DNA of 64,000 nucleotides from the NCBI GenBank assembly GCA_030068145.1, contig JAPJBO010000920.1:1-64000 (forward strand), given 5' to 3'. Below the pieces are notes generated by a model that had not been told where the DNA came from, did no database searches, and saw only the letters and a program-made list of their open reading frames with translations. Source of the stretch: Diplonema papillatum (lineage: Eukaryota > Euglenozoa > Diplonemea > Diplonemida > Diplonemidae). The translations under genes were made by a program, and so were the position numbers. Positions 30,860 to 41,255 of this stretch are shown here, one piece after another (position 1 is the stretch's first letter; each line of letters begins with the position of its first letter).

Positions 30860-31905
30860 CTATGAAGCGTAGTCACCAGTTTCATGCAGCATTTGTAACG
30901 TTTTTTCACAGTTAAGAGGTTCGAATAGTACAGGCAACTCCGGTTTCCCGGGGTAGAACCTTGTTCTTGTTGTCATTGTTGCTGAACAGCTTAGCAGGGT
31001 GTGCGCAAGGAGATCACCAGTCTTCCTCTTGCAGTGCCAGCATGTGCTGTCCCGTATAAACCTTTTTCTGTTCTCGTCGCTGCACAGATGTTCTTTGTTG
31101 AGGCTGGAGTGACCACACCTAATCTGTAGAAGGAAAGAACGTTGTTGGAGAGTGAGGTTGCTGGGTAGCTTGTTTGGCAGGATCCTATTCGTGGCTCGGT
31201 AGTGATGGCCTTGCGGCCTTTGCCTTAGCCATAATTGTCGGATCGATTCCAGTGTCCGGGCTTTTGCTGAGTTGAGGTCCACGGGTACAAGGTTAACCAG
31301 TTTCTGGGGGGATGGTTTCTTCTGTACATATTTTGCAACCTTGTCGGCGTTTTCATTGCCCCGTAGACCAGAGTGGGAGGGTACATGTATAAGATGTAAG
31401 GAAGCGTTTTTTGATAGCATGTAGTGCCATCTTTTCCAGATCATCTCAGTTGCTTTGTCGTATTGACCCCGGATTCCTTTCTCGAGAACCCGAAGTACAG
31501 ACTGCGAGTCTGAGCAGATTGCTATTCTAAGGCGGGTTTCACTTGGCATTTGTTCGAGCAGGTAGGGAAGCAGCACTGCAGCCAATAATTGGGCCACCAT
31601 TTCGGTGCGAAATACCGAGGCATGGACACCAGCACTACAGGCCGCTGCAATCGATGTGTCTGAGAAACGAAAAAGCTGTAATGTAAGCCGGCCTTTCAGT
31701 ATGGTTTTGGGGAGTTTGATAGATTTAGCGTTTGGAAGTCCGGTCATGTCTATGACGCAAGCCGATCCAGTGTGGGGGTCAAGGTGAGCTTTTGATCCAT
31801 CGGTGAATATCGTTACGTCAAATGGGCCATTCTGTATCAGGAACGTTTCTGCTAGCCGCCGGTTAATTGTCGGGGGGTTAGACTTCTTTACTCCTGGGAT
31901 ATTGG
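30860..31905 (-). pseudogene. LINE RNase H and C-terminal fragment
   Basis: The frame is open from the junction at 31905 to the stop at 30860. It encodes FTDGSK (first RNase H aspartate), VFRTEMVAQ, CSDSQSVLRVLE and HVPSHSGLRGNENADK, the complete set of RNase H catalytic positions, then a CWHC...H...C knuckle. The RT is missing. It differs clearly from LINE B and C and is the second insertion splitting the SINE-pair element. Confidence 0.85.
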
Positions 31906-31913
31906 TTCCGCCG

Positions 31914-31985
31914 TTTTTTTAGCCCATGGTCCAGAGGTTACCACACCCACACAGGGGTTTGAGGGTCGGTGGTTCGATTCCCGCC
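31914..31985 (+). other. tRNA-derived SINE head
   Basis: TGGTCCAGAGGTTACCA (A-box-like) and GGTTCGATTCCCG (B box) occur in tRNA-like spacing, reading right toward the terminal repeat. The same sequence is at 57882-57955. Confidence 0.65.
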
Positions 31986-32191
31986 GGAAATCGTTTTTTT
32001 GGGTTTTTGAAACAGCCCCAAAACCGACCTTTTGTCCATCTGCACGCCAGATTTTGGTCGCCACGCGAGCTGATTGCTTGCCCATAATCGCCAGGGATAG
32101 CTGTTACCATCCCAAAAATACCAAAATTTTGACCCAAAACGGGATGCTTTTCAGACGGAAAATCTGTGACACTTTTTCGTGGAATGGGTGG

Positions 32192-32330
32192 TACACAAAA
32201 TTACACATTGTGTACACAAAATTACACAAAGCATTACACAAAATTACACAAAAAATTACACAAAATTACACAAAGCACTACACAAAATTACACAAGAATT
32301 ACACAAGAATTACACAAAGGATTTCACAGT
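32192..32330 (+). repeat. Minisatellite of ATTACACAAA-type units
   Basis: About twelve units of 9-11 bp follow the right end of the SINE-pair element. The element's inferred target, TTTTGTGTACACAAAA, resembles this array, so it may have inserted at the array edge. Confidence 0.75.
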
Positions 32331-33087
32331 GTATTTGGGCTCGAAATCGCTTTCGGAACCTTTTTCGCGACATTCCCGTCACATTTTGGCCTCAGCTTTG
32401 CCCCGTGAGTGAATTTGGATGTCTTTCGAGAAATTCACAGCTGGCAGACGAGTCTTCCCCACCACCACCACCACCACCACATCAGACTTTAGCCACCTCC
32501 TTGTCACGAACTTTCCTGCACGGCCAACCTTAATAAGGTCCTTATCGCAGTGTGAGGTTTAGCTACAGTAGCCTTTTGTAGCAGCTATAGCTGCTACAGT
32601 TTTTAGCTACTGTAGCTCCTGTAGCTTTTTGTAGCCTTTTGTAGCCTTTTTTTTGTGCCATCATAATACGATTCAAACCCATGTGAAACGTCACCCAAAC
32701 CCGAATTCCGCCTGGTTTTCCACTTTTTTTGACGATTGTGGCGTCTGTCAGTGTCGGCAGCGCTCACGTTCTTGCTCTGTAGCAGTGTACGGTCTCCTGC
32801 ACTGGCACAACTGATGTGCATGCCCAACTGATGCTGACATACGTCAGCAGTGTCAATGTCATGCGGCTAGAATGTGGCAGACAGGCTCAGGCTGTGCGTT
32901 CTCGAAGGGGAAACCAACATGATTATTCAGGTTCACCGCATGTCAGAGAAAATGTTGATAACGAAACGGTTTGCCAACACAGACAATGTTGGAATGGATT
33001 TCAAACGCAAAAAAAGGAGAAAACGTGGAGACTTCAGATTCCTTGAAAGGCGAGGTCGACCCCATCTACAGCAGTCTAGATTCTAGA

Positions 33088-33363
33088 TTACTGAACAGAG
33101 TCTTTGTCCTCAAAATCCGCGAACTGGAGGGGGAGAGGCTGAAAACTCAAATTTCCTATCTCTGGTACTTGTGCTTGCGAGGCCTCAACATCCAGGCTTT
33201 CATGAGCTGCTTCCTCGCTGGGCTCTCGGGGGCTTTCTGGTTGGGGCACGGCAGCTTCCAGTGCCTGTGCAGCACGCTCCGCACGGCGTTCAGCCTTGGC
33301 TTTTTTCCCTGTGTCGCGATACAGGTCTTCATGCAGCAGCCTATGATTCAGGGCAACACTCAT
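33088..33363 (-). CDS. Small charged hypothetical protein
   Basis: 91 residues from ATG at 33363, Lys/Arg/Ala-rich then Glu-rich, probably helical in its first half. It begins 46 nt after the stop of the zinc-region ORF on the same strand and could be a second ORF of one element or a continuation after a frameshift. No family recognised. Confidence 0.35.
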   Translation of the reverse strand: MSVALNHRLLHEDLYRDTGKKAKAERRAERAAQALEAAVPQPESPREPSEEAAHESLDVEASQAQVPEIGNLSFQPLPLQFADFEDKDSVQ

Positions 33364-33409
33364 GGACCCCCAAACCCGCGGTAGGCAGGCCTGCGGGACT
33401 CGCCGACCC

Positions 33410-34321
33410 TCACCTTCGAGGCCTCTTCAGGGAGGGCTCCTTCTTCTCCTCCTTGTTGTCTGCCTTTTTTGCCAGCTCGGCCATGGCCTTCTGGGCTTGG
33501 ATCAAGGCCGCCTTCGTGAAGTCGGCATAGTCCATGGACCCGAAGCGAGTCTCCCAGGAAACCTGGAACTCAGTGCCGTTCGAGTGGAGGCATTTAAGGC
33601 GAAGGGCTTCGAGGCGGACCATGATCTGGTGCAAAACCTGGAGGACAGGCGGGGAGCTGTGTGCCAGGGGCATCAGAGCCGTGAGCGTGGAGAAATGCAT
33701 CCTCCGCTCATGATCCAGGGAGCTTCCCGCATCGTGGGGGTGCTCTGGCACCAGGTGGTACGTGTACCGTGCCTTAACCTCCGACAGAATCATCTGTCGC
33801 CCCTGTCCGCTCGCCAATCCTTCCAGCCAAGTAGTGACTCGACGAGGATCCACCGCTTCGGTAGTGACCGGTGCGGCTGGCACTGGAGCGAGCTGAGCCC
33901 GCATGGCAGACTGTGCAAACAATGCAAGAAAGGCAGTCTTGACTGGCCCCTCTTCGAGAGCAGCGAGCAGGGAGCATGGGTCCAAGCTCGGGGGGACGGC
34001 CGGATCGTGATCACGGGTCCCCCTCGCGTTCTGTTCTTCTTTTAGGCTGCTGCCGGCCTGGTGTAGTGACACCAGGCACTGGGGACAGACCCAGCCGTCC
34101 TCGGACAAGTGTTCGAGGAACAGGGGCGCGACCTCCTTCGGCAGGGATGCCTTCAGGCATGACGGGAACCCCCGTTTGCCGCACCGGGCGCAGAAGGCAC
34201 CCGAGTTGTGGGTCTTTCCACAGTCGACGCAGCAGTCCACGTCCTCGTCGGCGGCCTCCCAACCGTCGGGGGCAAGGACGACCTCGATGGGAGACCAGTC
34301 GACAGCCTTCAGGTCAATCGC
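33410..34321 (-). CDS. Unrecognised protein with N-terminal cysteine-rich zinc-binding region
   Basis: The ATG at 34321 gives about 303 residues. Cysteines in the first 90 residues form a probable zinc site: CCVDC, then CARC about ten residues later, a further Cys, and WVCPQC near residue 80, resembling a zinc-ribbon or PHD/RING-like pattern. The middle is Ala/Pro-rich and the C-terminus is Lys-rich and helical (AALIQAQKAMAELAKKA). I cannot name the family. It lies inside the inverted-repeat segment, so it may be an element-encoded accessory protein. A second ORF follows 46 nt downstream on the same strand. Confidence 0.55.
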   Translation of the reverse strand, partial: AIDLKAVDWSPIEVVLAPDGWEAADEDVDCCVDCGKTHNSGAFCARCGKRGFPSCLKASLPKEVAPLFLEHLSEDGWVCPQCLVSLHQAGSSLKEEQNARGTRDHDPAVPPSLDPCSLLAALEEGPVKTAFLALFAQSAMRAQLAPVPAAPVTTEAVDPRRVTTWLEGLASGQGRQMILSEVKARYTYHLVPEHPHDAGSSLDHERRMHFSTLTALMPLAHSSPPVLQVLHQIMVRLEALRLKCLHSNGTEFQVSWETRFGSMDYADFTKAALIQAQKAMAELAKKADNKEEKKEPSLKRPRR

Positions 34322-34339
34322 CATCTGTACGAGCAATAT

Positions 34340-35900
34340 TTTTCAGGGGTTCGACTGTTTTCTTTTGCCTAACGGCCTTCGACAAAGCTTCGTGGTGGTT
34401 GGTGATTTGCAACTTGACTGCTACAGTTGGCAGCCCGGGGCCGGGTCTGGACGTACCGATTCGTAGCCGGATGATGCATCTCTGCTGGGAGTGCCGCCCA
34501 CTGTGAGTGCGGCTCAGCATTGAGTTCTTTTAAGTACATGAACCACATGGATTAGCATGCACTGGACTGGCGGCTCAGCAGTGAACTCAGGCGCGGCTCA
34601 GTACTACGACTCCTTGCGCAGCGCAATAGTAGTGGCTCGGATGCGTGACTCGTCCTCATCGGACTGCAGCCTGTGATACAGGCTTTCAATAGCCACCAGT
34701 ATCAGCAGGCCGTGTAGCCAACACGGCATGCGTCACAGTCGACAAGAGGCTCAGTCACTCACCCGGCTACCGCGATGCTCGCCGAGAAGCGTCAGACTCT
34801 GACTCAAGACCGAACTGATGCTGATGCAGAATGTCGGGCAAAAAGCTACTCTTGGTGAAAGACTCCAGGTGCAGCCACGGTCCGGCTGTCTTACTGTCCT
34901 GCCCGTACACAAAGCTAAGGATACGCACGTGTTTTTGTATTGACCAAGTTTGGAAGTCCCACACAGGCCGTCAACCTCGCGCGGAGAGCCCCGCGGCGGC
35001 ACTGGAATGGATCTACTGTTGAAACGTTGAAACAGTAGAAAGTGCCCCCCTGTTGTAGTAGTCCATTCTCAGCCCGGAGAAAAAAGGAGCCCCGGCACCG
35101 GCCAGCCCCCCAGACCGTGTCAGGGGCGGCCGATTTCCTTGGTTGTTTTCAAAGTGCGCACCCGAAAAACAACCCAATCTTGGGCCAGCTCAGCCCCGAA
35201 GCCCCGGGGCCAGCCTCCACACTGTTGGACTCGCTATTGTAGCCTGCAGTTGCAAGAGCCTTCCCCTACTGCAGCCTGTGCCTCGGTGCTTGCAAGCTGT
35301 GAGATGCCCCCGAAGAGGCCTTCGGCTGCGAATCGGCGAGTCATGGATTTGTACGGAAACACGACGTTTCGTATTTCGTTCGTATTTCGTAAATACGAAA
35401 AAATACGAAACGAAAAATACGAATACGAATTCGTACGAATTACCTGACCCTGCCCGCAGCACCCCGCACGGCTCAACGTGTGCTGCGTTGCAGGCTAAAG
35501 TTTCGTGGCACGTCTCGTATTGTTTCCTTGATCATAATTTGGATGAACTCCTCGGTTTGTGAAAACCGAGTGTGGCTGCCGGCAGCAGTGCCGCGGAACA
35601 AGCACAGCGGAGTGACAGCCACGCGTTCGTAGCGCGGTGGCGGCGACGTCTGCAGAGTCTGGGGTGCGGTAAGGATCGGCAAGGCCTCCGGGTTCAGTCG
35701 GCGTTTCGCCAGATCCAGCAGTCTTGAACAGGTGATGACACAGCTGGGAACGGAGACTTTCTTCGAGCTGCCGGCCATTGACTTCAATTTGAAGCCTACA
35801 AGGGTTTCGGCAGACGAGTGTGACCTTACCGAACGACCACCCAGTACCTGCATCTGCAGGCCGCTCACACGATTCCGTGACCACGTTTTGTCGTAGATCG
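34340..35900. other. No gene recognised; AT-rich palindromic tract at 35365-35445
   Basis: The tract is a run of CGTATTTCG/CGAAATACG motifs that can fold back on itself. The rest holds only unsupported short ORFs. Confidence 0.4.
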
Positions 35901-35909
35901 CTCACTACT

Positions 35910-36195
35910 TTAATGCTTTAGTGGCCGGACTGCGTTTTTGATTCGTGCTGAGCGGCGTGCTCTTCCCGGGAGTCCCGCCTGCCGGGAGCGTGCTGCCCGT
36001 CGAAAGCGCGCGCCAGGTCGAAGACGAGCAGCATGTGAATCGGCCTTTTTCCGGTTGATTGCGGTGTAGAGCTGCTTCTCTGTGCCTCTCCCTACCCGGA
36101 AGCCTCCGGACTGAGGAGCCCATCGATGGAGGAACGTGGGGCGGTCTTTGATAATGGTCTCCACTATCTTCCAAAGGGCAGGTGAGTGCGTTCTT
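35910..36195 (-). pseudogene. Decayed LINE reverse transcriptase fragment
   Basis: The minus strand encodes ALWKIVETIIKDR, then GGFRVGRGTEKQLYTAINR, a typical RT segment between motif 2 and the first catalytic Asp. A frame change follows before LLVFDLARAFDGQ, where the Asp motif lies. Only about 90 codons are recognisable. Confidence 0.65.
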
Positions 36196-36783
36196 CTTGT
36201 GGCGAATCCCCAGGAGGGCCCGAGGGGCTTTTGGGGGGCCCCGTCCGATGGGGAGTGACTGGTCTAAACGGTGGCTTCGGCAGTCCACACTGCAGCATCT
36301 GCCCAAGTGTTGGTAAGTGGTGGTACCGGCCAAATACCTGACTCAGCCCGGGGCTCTGGAGTGCAATGAGAGCTCCAGCCCGGGGCTCCGGGCCCACACT
36401 GTCTCGAGTGCTCTTCGCTCTGCTGTTGGGGTCCTGATTGGCTTCGCTTCATGGAACCGTCGTGACTCTGGCGCCCCAGGCTTCCCTGCTGCATCACCCT
36501 CGCCGCCTGCGTGGTTGCAGCCTCACCGACCCTCACTGAGGCTCGGTAAGCTGCAGCGGGCCCGGCAGTGAGGCCTCAGTGCACAGGGCAAAGCAGGTGC
36601 CAGGAAACACGCCAAAATATGCCCAGAAAACTTCGAAACTGAAGAAATTGGGGCGAAAAGTATCCTGAATGGGCTGGGAACCCCCCCCCAAAAAAAAGAG
36701 CTACAAAAGGCTACAAAAGGCTACAAAAAGCTACGCTGTAGCTAGCTATAGCTTTTTGTAGCTAAACCTCACACTGCTGGGCC

Positions 36784-37522
36784 CTCGTCCCTACCCCAGC
36801 TCGCAGCCGGAACAGCTCGGTGAGGACACTCAGCGCGTCGTTGCAAAGGTTCGTCGCGAATTGAACGCCAACACGGCAACGAGTTCAGCACGAGCAAAAG
36901 CACGACGAGCAAAGCGCAGTGCACGGAGCAAGTCGTAGCGCAGGCAGAACCCGAGCGACAAAGCCGTCCACAGCCCAGACTCCGATCAGGGCCAAAGGCA
37001 CCCACAACGGTCCTCGAGGGCATGCCAAGCTAACGAAACACCTCTTTTTCGTCACAATTTTATCACAAGACAGCCAGTATCCCCCCTCGTCCCTTCCCCA
37101 GCTCGCAGCCGGAACAGCTCGGTGAGGGCACTCAGCGCGTCGTTGCAAAGGTTCGTCGCGTATTGAACGCCAACACGGCAACGAGTTCAGCACGAGCAAA
37201 AGCACGACGAGCAAAGCGCAGTGCCGCTCGAAACCACGGAGCAAGTCGTAGCGCAGGCAGAACCCGAGCGACAAAGCCGTCAACAGCCCAGACTCCGGTC
37301 AGGGCCAAACACACCCACGACGGTCCTCGAGGGCATGCCAAGCTAACGAAACTCTTTTTCGTCACAATTTTATCATCCGCCCCCCCCCCCCACTCCCTCC
37401 TAACCCCTAACCTGTGGACCTGACACTCGTGCGCGTGTCTCTTGGCGCAAATAGGCTAGTAACGCCTGACCTGTTCCAGACGCGGCTCTTCTGAGCAGCG
37501 GATGGACGGTGCTTGTTTTTCA
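36784..37522 (-). repeat. Repeat family R1, inverted copy of 3523-4262
   Basis: Two ~300-bp units in the order and composition of the 3.5-4.3 kb block but reversed, ending at GGATGGACGGTGCTTG. A CATT microsatellite (37520-37543) sits at its edge, as a GAGT-type one does at the other copy. Confidence 0.8.
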
Positions 37523-37559
37523 TTCATTCATTCATTCATTCAGGTGGGAAGGGGACACA

Positions 37560-37635
37560 CCTGGTATAGCGGTCAGGGCGCCAGATTGTCAACCTGAGGG
37601 TCGCTGGTTCGATTCCCTGACTGGCCAACTTCTCC
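37560..37635 (+). other. tRNA-like sequence (tRNA-Asp-like pseudogene or SINE head)
   Basis: ACCTGGTATAGCGGTC resembles an A box, TTGTCAA a GTC anticodon loop, and GGTTCGATTCC a B box. The anticodon stem has only three consecutive pairs and the acceptor and T stems do not close well, so it is not a working tRNA. Confidence 0.5.
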
Positions 37636-37724
37636 AGGCGTTTGGGGATGAACTCCCAGATGCAAGCCCTAGTTCAATAGCCCTGCGGAAACTGGTCCGC
37701 GAAAGGATGGCGTGCCCTGGTGGC

Positions 37725-37741
37725 CTGTAGTAGTAGTAGTG
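37725..37741 (+). repeat. (TAG)n microsatellite at the 3' edge of LINE D
   Basis: Four TAG units close the minus-strand element; read on its own strand it ends in CTA repeats. Confidence 0.7.
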
Positions 37742-39868
37742 GTTGAGCGGCAATCCGAGCGCACACAGCAGCAGTGACGCGTCGGCAGTATTTGCACTTC
37801 AGGATGGGGCTGCCGTCATGAGCGTCGACGGCTAGCGAGTGTCGGCAGAGGGTGCAGTGGTCGGAGCAAGCTTGAACGTGGCAGGTCGGTGCCGCACAAA
37901 TGAGTTGGTCGATGTACTTCAGCGCATTAACCTTGCGCATGCGCCGCGCAGCCTGCGAGATCACGCGCTTCCGGGGGTCGTCCGGATCCGGTCCCACGTG
38001 CCTTCATGCCTTTCCGCGTCTTCCGCGGCGGCCGCACGGTTCTCTGCCTGGTGGCCTCCACCACCCGCTGGACCTTCGCGTCCCATGCTACCCTGTCTGC
38101 CATCAGCTCCCGGATCTCCTCAGTGTTCGACATGCCGAGGTCGCGTTGGAGCACATCGAGATAAGAAAGCGGAGGTCGACCGCGTTTCTTCTTTCGACGT
38201 GTCGTTGCAAGAAGCACGCTCGATGCTGGCTGGTCCGCCCTCAGGCAGTGCCCAGCGAAGCGGAGCCGCTTCCTCTGCAACTCAACTTCGATCCTCGGGA
38301 ACTGATCCGCAAAAAGGTCATTATTGCTACAGCGCGTTTCGCGACTGTAGACCTTAATGCCTCGAACAAACCGAACTACAAGTGTATGCTCCCTTGATCT
38401 CAGGAAGCAGGGAAGCGCCAACAATCCAAGTTTCGGTGCCTGACAGAAAGACGGGAACCACGAGCGTCTTGAAAAACAAAACCTTTAGGTCGAGGGACCG
38501 CCAAACAGACTTCAGTCTGTGTACTGCTACCCAGGCCAAAGACTTGTTCCGTAGGAAATCCGCTCTGCTGTCCACGAGCATGGAGCCGAGGTATTTGTAG
38601 TCCGGAACCTCACGGAGGCAGGCCTCATCTGGACGCGTTACGGTACGTACAACTGGCGAACCCAGGACGACTACCTCTGTCTTGCCTACGCCGTAGTTGA
38701 CCTTCAGGCCTACTTCGCGGCTGCCGCAGTGAGCTTGTGCAGGAGCACTCTGGCTGCTGCTGCGGATCGGGCTATTAGAACAATGTCATCGACAAATTCA
38801 AGGTGCTTTAGGCGGATATGCCATCGTCCACACGTAGGACCAAAGCACACGCCCGCGTTCGGAATGTCCACCCCCTCAACTTCTCTCATGATCGCATCGA
38901 TCACGAGGTTGAACAGCGTTGGGGCCAATGTGTCCCCTTGGAGGACGCCCGAGCAAAGCTCGATGGCCTCAGTTAGGCCATGTGGCGTGCGAACCTGTGT
39001 TGTCGCCCCACGGTATGTACTAATGATAGCACTCCGGAGCGAATCCGGTACACCGTAGGCTCCGAGAAGCTTTTCCAATGCGGACCAGAAAACGCTGTCG
39101 AAAGCGGTCGAAAAGTCTACGAACACTAAAAAAGCTTCGCCTTCCTTTTCCATCCTGATCTGCTGTACTACGCTTCTCAGGCAGAGGACGTGTTCAGACG
39201 TGCCCCTGCCCGGCCTTCCCCCATTCTGTGTTGGAAGAAGGACGCTGTCAACTTGCCCAATTTGGTCACGTAGGGCCTGCCGGATCCTCCCTCGCAGTAC
39301 TGCGTTGTACAGCTTCCCGCAGCACGATGCGAGGGTGATTTGGCGGTAGTTCCCTAAATCACGCCGGTTGCCTTTCTTGTACAGCGGTTGGGTCTCAGAC
39401 CGCATCCACTCTGCAGGCGGTGCCTGCATGTACGCCTCCCGACAAAACTCGGTGACCTTTTCTTGTACGTCAGGGACGCGCAAGAATGCGTTCGGAACTC
39501 CATCCGGACCGGCCGCCTTGCTGACCTTAAGCCTACGAGAGGCACCCGCAACTTCAGAGATCGTGGGCGGTTCTGTCTTCCAGTCAAGGTTTCTGGCTAT
39601 TAGTCGTGGTATCGCGGATGTGTCCTCACAATCACCGTGTTGTCTGCGAAGAGCTCGGAAGTGCTCATCGTACTCCCCCATTGACAGAGGGGGGAGACAG
39701 GCACGACTCTTCCAGGCAGGAAAGGGCCTTCCAGGCTGCGTGGGGCTGTCACCCCGATGTTCTTCAAAGAAACGCAGCAGGGTGGCTACAGCGTTGTAGT
39801 CCGCGTTGCCTCCTTCCGGCGGTCCCAGCAAGGCTTCCTCGAGCTCTGGTGTCGACCTTGTACAAGTA
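37735..39868 (-). pseudogene. LINE D: reverse transcriptase with frameshifts, between TAG microsatellites
   Basis: RT motifs on the minus strand: KAAGPDGVPNAFL, PLYKKGNRRDLGNYRQITL, VFVDFSTAFDS, GVLQGDTLAPTLFNL and EFVDDIVLI. After a frame change near 38712 it continues VNYGVGKTEVVVLGSP and YLGSMLVD; after another near 38400, RKRLRFAGHCLRAD and RGRPPLSYLDVL; after a third near 37985, a Cys/His-rich tail. The layout (RLRFAGHCLR, RGRP, terminal Cys/His) is typical of APE-type LINE C-termini, although the endonuclease is absent. Three frame breaks make it dead. Confidence 0.8.
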
Positions 39869-39890
39869 GTAGTAGTAGTAGTAGTAGTAT
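39866..39890 (+). repeat. (TAG)n microsatellite at the 5' edge of LINE D
   Basis: Eight TAG units. In the LINE frame this is a run of Thr codons just before recognisable RT sequence. Confidence 0.8.
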
Positions 39891-40069
39891 GTGTCGTCTG
39901 CCGAAGCAGCCGGAGACAGCAGGCGCAGGGGGCAGGTCTTGCTTTACAATTATCTTCTTCATGGAGACCCGCCCCCGGCAATCCCGACTGTCCAACCACT
40001 GTCGAGAAAGGTTTGTGCCCTATAGTGATGAGATGGTTGACCAAGCCCCCACGAAGCCTTATACACAAC

Positions 40070-40643
40070 ACGGCTACAACACGAGGATGCAGCCCTGCTT
40101 AGGTGTGCACTCAGCCATCACAGGGCCTCAGATCTCGCTACTTGACCTGACACAGCTGCCACCCAGAAGGCCGCAGCGGTAACCTTCGCAATGAAGGCAC
40201 GCGCGGCTGAGTGTATGTAGGCGATCCATACAATACAGCTGCATCAGACGCAGCTTGATCCGAGAGCTCGCTAGGGGAGGTGACGCTGCTCACCTGCCAG
40301 TCTTCTAAGTTTACTAAGGGAATTCTGCAAGCAGAGTTGGATCCCTAACTCACCATGAGCCCAGGTTTGGGTGGTGGTGGCGGTGGGTTGGACATCTTCT
40401 TTTTGCCCGCCCACCCTTCCCCCTGGCGGCTTGCTGCATAACATGCAAGCACCGCGATGCCCCCCTCGTTAGTTTAGTTCTCACAATCCTTCGTTTCCTC
40501 TCGTGTTCCCGGCATTGGCTCCGGTTTATTCCTCGTGTTATTCCGCTCACGTTTCCTGCACAACGGCGCGCAGACGAATTCCACAACTGACTGCTACCCC
40601 TTAACCTTGTACAAGAAAAAATAAAAAGAGAGTGAGCACAGAC
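40070..40643. other. No gene recognised between LINE D and the MORN gene exon
   Basis: Contains short ORFs only. If the MORN gene has a further 3' exon it may lie here, but none is convincing. Confidence 0.35.
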
Positions 40644-40964
40644 CCGCTTTTCCTCGTGTCGATGGTTTGCAGCATTTTGAGGCTGAGCGTCAAGGGGCCG
40701 ACCGGCCAGATCGGCTCTCCTTTGAAGGGGCCTTCGACCATGCGCGCGTGCAGCGCGTCCTGCGGCGTCGTCGGTGCCTCCGCGAAGCCGACCGACGGCA
40801 GGGTTTCCGGGGCGTCGAGATCGCCGTATTCCCGCAGCCACGCCTGCCACCGCTGCGTGGCCACGTCGAAGTTTTCGATGAGCAGGACCCCGTCAGTGGA
40901 CAGCACCGTGAAGTCCTCTTCGATGCACTCGTAATCGTCTTCCGGCAGATACGTCAGCTCGGAC
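40644..40964 (-). CDS. Probable second exon of the MORN-repeat gene
   Basis: A GC-rich coding-like block within AT-richer sequence. It starts after an acceptor (TTATAG at 40965-40970) in the phase needed by the upstream donor: ATC AG plus G TCC gives Ile-Arg-Ser. About 107 codons follow, acidic at first (LPEDDYECIEEDF), then FDVATQRWQAWLREYG and MVEGPFKGEPIW. The 3' end is uncertain; I placed it at a GT near 40643. The frame stays open beyond, to a stop at 40601. Confidence 0.5.
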
Positions 40965-41255
40965 CTATAATTGGCGTTTTTTGAGGTTCTTGGGAAACGG
41001 TTTTTATGTGCAAAGCACCTCATTTTCGTCACTCCCATTATGCACAAACCAAAGCTCATTATGCCACTCTCAGACCCATTATGCACAATCGAAGCTCATT
41101 GGGAAATGGTTTTTAGCGTTTATACTGGTTTAGAGGTTCGGTGTCTTAGGGTCTCCGGTTGACTATTGAGGCTGTGAGGCGGGTAGTAAGTATGAGGGCC
41201 AAAGAACAATATTGTGCATACAAGTGCTAGTTCCCGTCGGAAGAGCGACTAACCC

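Larger units (their letters stand above)
26997..32200. mobile_element. SINE-pair element with 41-bp inverted ends, split by two LINE insertions
   Basis: Bases 26997-27037 and 32160-32200 are exact inverted copies, including the core CACCCATTCCACG...CACAGATTT. Three internal blocks (26997-27433, 30424-30610, 31906-32200) align in order with the uninterrupted copy at 57205-58170. The extra DNA between them holds LINE C and an RNase H fragment. Outside the CACCC core the flanks read GTAC on both sides, a candidate 4-bp target duplication. Confidence 0.8.
32549..36778. mobile_element. Segment bounded by 20-bp inverted repeats (CAGTGTGAGGTTTAGCTACA)
   Basis: The left end at 32549 and the reverse complement of the right end at 36778 share CAGTGTGAGGTTTAGCTACA, followed on both sides by GTAGCTTTTTGTAGCC-type repeats. 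No matching flanking duplication is seen. The interior carries two unrecognised ORFs and a decayed RT fragment. Related ends (CAGTGYGAGACTTAGCTA) lie near 21103 and 22288. Element status is plausible, not proven. Confidence 0.5.

Noticed and set aside
32549..36778. Assignment of this segment to the hAT superfamily because its ends start CAGTG
   Set aside because: No 8-bp target duplication and no hAT transposase motifs are visible.
37560..37635. Functional tRNA-Asp
   Set aside because: A and B boxes are present, but the anticodon and acceptor stems do not pair adequately.
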